8,805 nucleotides of DNA from Acidilobaceae archaeon (GTDB lineage: Archaea; Thermoproteota; Thermoprotei_A; Sulfolobales; Acidilobaceae), in assembly GCA_027057815.1 (NCBI GenBank), contig JALURD010000209.1, positions 1-8,805 on the forward strand, read 5' to 3'. This document shows, piece by piece, positions 5,954-8,805 of the stretch; within the stretch, counting starts at the first letter, position 1, and every line of letters begins with the position of its first letter. The translations under genes were made by a program, and so were the position numbers. The notes beneath the pieces are model-generated. The model made no database searches and was not told where the DNA came from. It saw nothing but the letters and a program-made list of their open reading frames with translations.

Positions 5954-7445
5954 ACAAGTACTCTTTGAATGACTTGAGCTTCACCACGTCTCTTGTGTAA
6001 AGTTCTCGGATATCGGTTATGCCATAGTATGCGGCGGCAAGCCTCTCTATACCCATACCCCACGCACCCACGGGGTAGTCTATGCCAGCCATTTCGAGGA
6101 CCTCGGGCCTGAAGAGGCCTGCACCGAAGAGTTCTATCCACTGCCCATTGGGTAGCCGGGCATAGCCCTCTACGCTGGGCTCAGTGAACGGGAAGTATGC
6201 AGGCTTAAACTTGATCTCCAGCCCAACCCTTTCAGCGAACTCTTTTAGTGTGCCCAGGAGATCCCTGAAAGTGTAGCCGCCCCAACCCTCGATGCCGTCG
6301 AGTTGGTGGAACTCAGGTAGGTGCCTGGCATCGGCGGGATCCCGCCTGAAGACCCTGCCTATTGTAAAGTACCTCATAGGCTTCTCAGGAGGCTTACCGT
6401 GGATTACCCCCGAGAGCACCCTCGCGCTTACACTCGTCATCTGACTCCTCATAACCCTCCTCCTAGCTATGTCGCTGCTCCACGCATATCCCCAGCCTCG
6501 CCTATGAACTTCGCTCGCCCTCGCGGCTATCTCGGCAATTCGCTCGTCAAGCGTCGCTGGGGGGAGGTCGGGCCTCAGGGTGTCATGAATCTCCCTTGCC
6601 GGGTGGTCTTGCGCCTGGAAGAGCAGGTCGAAGTTGAAGAGTTCAAGTTCGATGAGGGGACCCTTAACCTCTATGAAGCCCATCTCCTTCATGATATCCC
6701 TTATTTCCTCGATGAAGACTTGGAGGAAGTGTAGGCGCGCCGGATACACTCTGGGCGGCTCGGCGGCTATATTATACTTGGCAAGCTGTACCTTGGCCCA
6801 TGAACCATCAGAGAGCATGGACGCGGTTATCTTACCCACGCCCACCACTATATTATCTAGTATCTTGTGGGGGTCGAGGAGTACCTTTATCCACTTCTCC
6901 CTAAGCTCCTCCTCAGCGATCAACCTACGCTTCAGAAGCTCGGAGAGAGCCTCCTGGTCCGAAGGTTGCCTTCCCTCGGCCACGTCCGTTAGAACCCTCT
7001 TCCTCCTCTCAATCCTCTTCTTGGCCTCGTTAGCGTCGCCAGCTAGCTTAACCCTCTTGATGCCACTCTGCTCTATAACCCTAACAAGCCCTGCAAGACC
7101 CCTCATCGCCGCTGCAAGCCTCTGGCTTCCAAGCACCCTCGAGGCCTCGGTAACAGGCACAGAGCCACCATGCCGCTCTAGGAGGGAGAGCAGCTCCTCC
7201 TCAGGGAGCCCCCTTTGAAGCGCCTCAACACCTTTGTCAGTCAGCTTGTACCTCTTGGTCTTCCTGGTCTCGACCAAGGCGATGTTCTTGGACGCGAGGA
7301 GTTCTGCGAGGCTGGCCAGCGTGGACTCAGGGACCTCCAGGATCTCGGCAGCCTTTTTGAGGGGGCCCTCTCTGAAGCCCTTCTCTCTTATCTTCTTTAA
7401 TAACTGGTACTCGCCGTCGCTCACTACTATTTTGCCTTCAGCCAA
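5952..7445 (-). CDS. pheS: Phenylalanyl-tRNA synthetase alpha subunit
   Basis: PheS is the catalytic class II subunit of PheRS, activating Phe with ATP and loading it on tRNA-Phe. At 497 aa it fits the archaeal/eukaryotic type, whose N-terminus (about 1-130) carries winged-helix modules thought to bind tRNA, here including PESTLASLAELLASKNI (39-55) and YKLTDKG (66-72). The catalytic core follows: motif 1 region 257-290 with the QDHPAREIHDT segment (279-289), SVSARVL (338-344), motif 2 RYFTIGRVFRRD (358-369) with ARHLPEFHQLDG (373-384), the Phe-pocket FPFTEPSVE (418-426), WIELFGAG (436-443) and motif 3 GAWGMGIERLA (460-470). TTG 7445 is used, with GGGGTG 10 nt upstream. It heads the pheS-pheT-trm5 operon. 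Confidence 0.97.
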   Translation of the reverse strand: MAEGKIVVSDGEYQLLKKIREKGFREGPLKKAAEILEVPESTLASLAELLASKNIALVETRKTKRYKLTDKGVEALQRGLPEEELLSLLERHGGSVPVTEASRVLGSQRLAAAMRGLAGLVRVIEQSGIKRVKLAGDANEAKKRIERRKRVLTDVAEGRQPSDQEALSELLKRRLIAEEELREKWIKVLLDPHKILDNIVVGVGKITASMLSDGSWAKVQLAKYNIAAEPPRVYPARLHFLQVFIEEIRDIMKEMGFIEVKGPLIELELFNFDLLFQAQDHPAREIHDTLRPDLPPATLDERIAEIAARASEVHRRGWGYAWSSDIARRRVMRSQMTSVSARVLSGVIHGKPPEKPMRYFTIGRVFRRDPADARHLPEFHQLDGIEGWGGYTFRDLLGTLKEFAERVGLEIKFKPAYFPFTEPSVEGYARLPNGQWIELFGAGLFRPEVLEMAGIDYPVGAWGMGIERLAAAYYGITDIRELYTRDVVKLKSFKEYL

Positions 7446-7561
7446 GCTAGCGCTGCACCCCTACCTAGAACCCCCAGCCTGGGAGGCCCTGGTGCAGGAG
7501 AAGGAAATAAATTGAGTGAAGAGGCCCTACCATCCATCCAACCCGGGTGGAGGTGCAGGCC
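7446..7561. promoter_or_regulatory. Divergent promoter region of pheS and the MetRS-beta-like gene
   Basis: The 116-bp spacer is GC-rich apart from one A/T block, AAATAAATT (7505-7513; AATTTATTT on the other strand). It is placed about 53 nt before the plus-strand ATG and about 64 nt before the minus-strand TTG. Using the usual TATA-to-start spacing, leaders would be about 27 nt (plus) and 38 nt (minus). The block is nearly symmetric, so it may serve both directions; a purine-rich GGAGAAGG just 5' on the plus strand could be a BRE. No other TATA candidate is seen. Confidence 0.45.
7549..7555 (+). promoter_or_regulatory. Ribosome binding site deciding the start of the tRNA-binding protein
   Basis: GGAGGTG is a full-strength Shine-Dalgarno site 6 nt before ATG 7562. 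A GTG at 7547 would overlap this site and lacks one of its own, so the ATG is the better start. Confidence 0.65.
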
Positions 7562-7900
7562 ATGCCAGGTGGGGACTTGATAGAATACCAGGACTTTGCC
7601 AAGGTCGACTTGAGGGTTGGCAAGGTTATTTCAGCCGAAAGAGTGCAGGGTAGTAAGAAGCTAATCAAGCTCATAGTTGACCTTGGGGGGGAGCAGAGGC
7701 AGATATTGGCGGGCTTAGCTCCGTGGTACAAGCCTGAGGAGTTCATAGGCAAGTATGTTATAGTTGTTGCAAACCTCAAGCCCAAGAGGATGATGGGCCT
7801 AGAGAGTCAGGGGATGATACTGGCCACTTGCGGCGAGGACTCCAAGCCGGCTCTTCTCACGGTGGAGGGCGAAGCTAAGCCTGGGGAGAAGGTGTGTTAA
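7562..7900 (+). CDS. tRNA-binding OB-fold protein, MetRS beta subunit type
   Basis: This 112-aa protein is a stand-alone tRNA-binding domain (EMAP II / Arc1p / MetG C-terminal OB-fold), called MetRS subunit beta in archaeal annotations. FAKVDLRVGKV (12-22), SKKLIKLIVDLGGEQRQILA (31-50), and VANLKPKRMMG (69-79) with ESQGMILAT (81-89) match the family closely. Such proteins bind tRNA without strong sequence specificity and raise the efficiency of a partner synthetase, classically MetRS. No MetRS catalytic gene is in the window, so the partner is inferred. The start is ATG 7562, with GGAGGTG upstream. It is divergent from pheS and ends tail-to-tail with the 97-aa gene in a shared TTAA. Confidence 0.92.
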   Translation: MPGGDLIEYQDFAKVDLRVGKVISAERVQGSKKLIKLIVDLGGEQRQILAGLAPWYKPEEFIGKYVIVVANLKPKRMMGLESQGMILATCGEDSKPALLTVEGEAKPGEKVC

Positions 7901-8190
7901 GAAAGAGCCCTCGCAGCCTCGCCGCTTTGCGGCGTCTGGCTCGCCGCCTGCTCTGTAAGTATGAATGCAAGGTATTCGCCTTCGCCTAACGGCATTACGT
8001 GGGCTTCGCCCCACTCCCATTGAAGCTTTAGTACAGGCCTCCTGCTAGCTACAGCCTTACCGGCCGCCTCGGCAGCTCTCCCGAGGAACTTGACCAGCTC
8101 AACCATAGCATTCTCTGTGATGGGGTCCCCAAGCCTTGGAGCTACGCTTCCCCCTAAACTGTCTACTCTCACAACGTATAGTTGGGCCAA
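7897..8190 (-). CDS. Hypothetical protein, 97 aa
   Basis: I do not recognise this protein. The first 75 residues look like a compact alpha/beta domain: a beta strand (QLYVVRVDSL, 3-12), an amphipathic helix (24-48) rich in Ala, and two beta-like stretches (RPVLKLQWEWG, 51-61, and AHVMPLGEGEYLAFILT, 63-79). The last 18 residues (TEQAASQTPQSG onward) look disordered. No signal peptide, membrane segment or metal-binding cluster is seen. The TTG start is supported by GGGGGTG 7 nt upstream. The TAA stop shares bases with the stop of the convergent tRNA-binding protein gene. Coding status rests on the RBS, sensible composition and the neat fit between neighbours; the function is unknown. Confidence 0.65.
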   Translation of the reverse strand: MAQLYVVRVDSLGGSVAPRLGDPITENAMVELVKFLGRAAEAAGKAVASRRPVLKLQWEWGEAHVMPLGEGEYLAFILTEQAASQTPQSGEAARALS

Positions 8191-8290
8191 GACTCCGCAC
8201 CCCCTACGTGTCTATTACCTGCTGGGGAATCTAACGGGGGATCCCCTAGGTGACACCTGAGTATCAACGCCCTAGTCGGGTGGAGGCGTA
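8191..8290. promoter_or_regulatory. Divergent intergenic region with two adjacent palindromes
   Basis: The spacer between the 97-aa gene and the metallopeptidase gene lacks a good TATA box; CTATTAC near 8203-8209 is the best plus-strand candidate and TTGATA near 8262-8267 (minus) the best for the other gene. It holds GGGGATCCCC (8237-8246, perfect) and AGGTGACACCT (8248-8258, perfect arms, one central base) side by side, which may be operator sites or leader hairpins. Confidence 0.35.
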
Positions 8291-8707
8291 GTGGCTAGAG
8301 TCGCTTATGCTAGGGCGGACTGTTTGTGCAAGGCGGTTGAGGTAATAGTTAGGGCCTGCGAGGACCTATCGTACATCGACTATGAACGCGTATATTGCGT
8401 GGCTAGCAAGGGTTCCAAGTCGAGGGCTCTAGCCCGCATCCACGGGTTAAGTATAGCATGGACTATTGTCGGTGTTGGCCCAGCTTACCTAATTGAAGTG
8501 ATAAGCGAGAGGTTTACGAGGCTAACGCCGAAAGAGAAGCTAGAAGTCGTAATCCACGAACTGCTCCACATACCAAGAACATTCAGCGGAGCCCTCAGGC
8601 CACACGGGAGACTAGTTAACAATAGATCAGTCAGAAGGATTGTGAAATGCCTCGAGTCTAAGGGGGCAGCTAATATTGCCGAGAGCCTCCTAGAGGCTTG
8701 CCCGTAG
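8291..8707 (+). CDS. Predicted zinc metallopeptidase, COG4900-like
   Basis: This 138-aa protein has a zincin motif HELLH at residues 89-93 (two His ligands and the catalytic Glu90), followed by IPRTFSGALRPHG (94-106), where H105 is a likely third ligand. The HELLHIP...FSG.LRPHG pattern matches the archaeal predicted metallopeptidases of COG4900, whose substrate is unknown. The N-terminal half carries C11, C13, C23 and C36, with C120 and C137 near the end; a second metal site or disulfides are possible. No signal peptide or membrane segment is present, so it is probably cytosolic and not a secreted protease. GTG 8291 is supported by GGTGGAGG upstream. It is divergent from the 97-aa gene. Family assignment is by motif only. 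Confidence 0.8.
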   Translation: MARVAYARADCLCKAVEVIVRACEDLSYIDYERVYCVASKGSKSRALARIHGLSIAWTIVGVGPAYLIEVISERFTRLTPKEKLEVVIHELLHIPRTFSGALRPHGRLVNNRSVRRIVKCLESKGAANIAESLLEACP

Positions 8708-8805
8708 TTAGTAATATTCGCTTCAGGGCGCTATAAACAATCCCTGGGCCCCGGGGCGGCGGTGGCGAGCCAACACCTAGGGAGACCCGGCGAGGGGTGA
8801 CCGGT
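8708..8805 (+). other. GC-rich right end: leader of the next gene or start of a structured RNA
   Basis: CTATAAAC (8731-8738) is a good TATA candidate, predicting transcription from about 8760. Bases 8741-8805 are about 77% GC (50 of 65) and hold several short inverted repeats: CCCCGGGG (8749-8756), TGGC-GA-GCCA (8763-8772), and TCCCT (8741-8745) pairing with AGGGA (8779-8783). A GTG at 8763 opens a frame of only 12 codons. AGGGGTGA (8793-8800) resembles the Shine-Dalgarno sites used elsewhere in this window, so a protein gene could begin at GTG 8797 or just past the edge. A structured RNA is the alternative. Confidence 0.4.

Noticed and set aside
6321..7218. Two long plus-strand frames antisense to pheS
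   Set aside because: Both lie fully inside pheS, which has all class II motifs. Their long runs of Ser and Pro are typical of antisense shadows in GC-rich coding DNA.
7215..7400. Short plus-strand frame inside the pheS 5' region
   Set aside because: It is antisense to the winged-helix part of PheS, with no ribosome site of the type used by other genes here.
7465..7785. 106-codon minus-strand frame across the MetRS-beta-like gene and its promoter
   Set aside because: It is antisense to a clear tRNA-binding domain and covers the divergent promoter spacer; the composition is not protein-like.
8741..8805. Archaeal SRP RNA or RNase P RNA start at the right edge
   Set aside because: The GC content fits, but I see neither the SRP Alu-domain signature with its conserved UGUAA-type loop nor the RNase P GAGGAAAGUC-type core in the bases available. 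It is left as an open structured-RNA candidate.

Overview
The window looks like chromosomal DNA of a hyperthermophilic crenarchaeote (Thermoproteota), most likely of the Desulfurococcales or a related order. The evidence is the archaeal-type PheRS (a 497-aa alpha subunit with an N-terminal winged-helix extension and a ~558-aa beta subunit), an archaeal Trm5, a DUF371 protein, a COG4900-type predicted metallopeptidase, a free-standing MetRS-beta-type tRNA-binding protein, heavy use of TTG and GTG starts, and Shine-Dalgarno sites of the GGGGTG/GGAGGTG type. The genus cannot be told from the sequence alone. No mobile element, CRISPR array, tRNA or recognisable rRNA is seen, and the content is mostly housekeeping.

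Layout. At 1-297 (minus) is the 5' end of an acyl-CoA synthetase-like gene that runs out of the window. An AT-rich divergent promoter region (298-515) separates it from a Nudix hydrolase (plus), followed by a small winged-helix protein (plus). Converging on these are an unrecognised 123-aa protein and the protein repair enzyme PCMT (both minus). Divergent from PCMT is a DUF371 protein (plus), whose 3' end overlaps by 63 bp the 3' end of the long minus-strand operon pheS-pheT-trm5 (7445 down to 3229). Divergent from pheS is the MetRS-beta-like tRNA-binding protein (plus). It converges on an unrecognised 97-aa protein (minus), the two stop codons sharing one TTAA. Divergent from that is the predicted metallopeptidase (plus). 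The last ~65 bases are ~77% GC behind a possible TATA box and hold either the leader of the next gene or the start of a structured RNA.

Functional theme. The centre and right of the window concern tRNA. PheRS charges tRNA-Phe, and Trm5 makes m1G37, the first step towards wyosine on tRNA-Phe, from the same apparent operon. A tRNA-binding OB-fold protein is transcribed divergently from the operon's promoter region. PCMT adds protein repair. Gene packing is tight: no gene-free stretch exceeds about 220 bp.

No clearly new multi-gene system is visible. The points most worth a second look are the pheS-pheT-trm5 coupling, the DUF371/trm5 antisense overlap, a paired palindrome GTGGGNCCAC in front of the acyl-CoA synthetase gene, the GC-rich right end, and three conserved-looking or orphan small proteins without known function.
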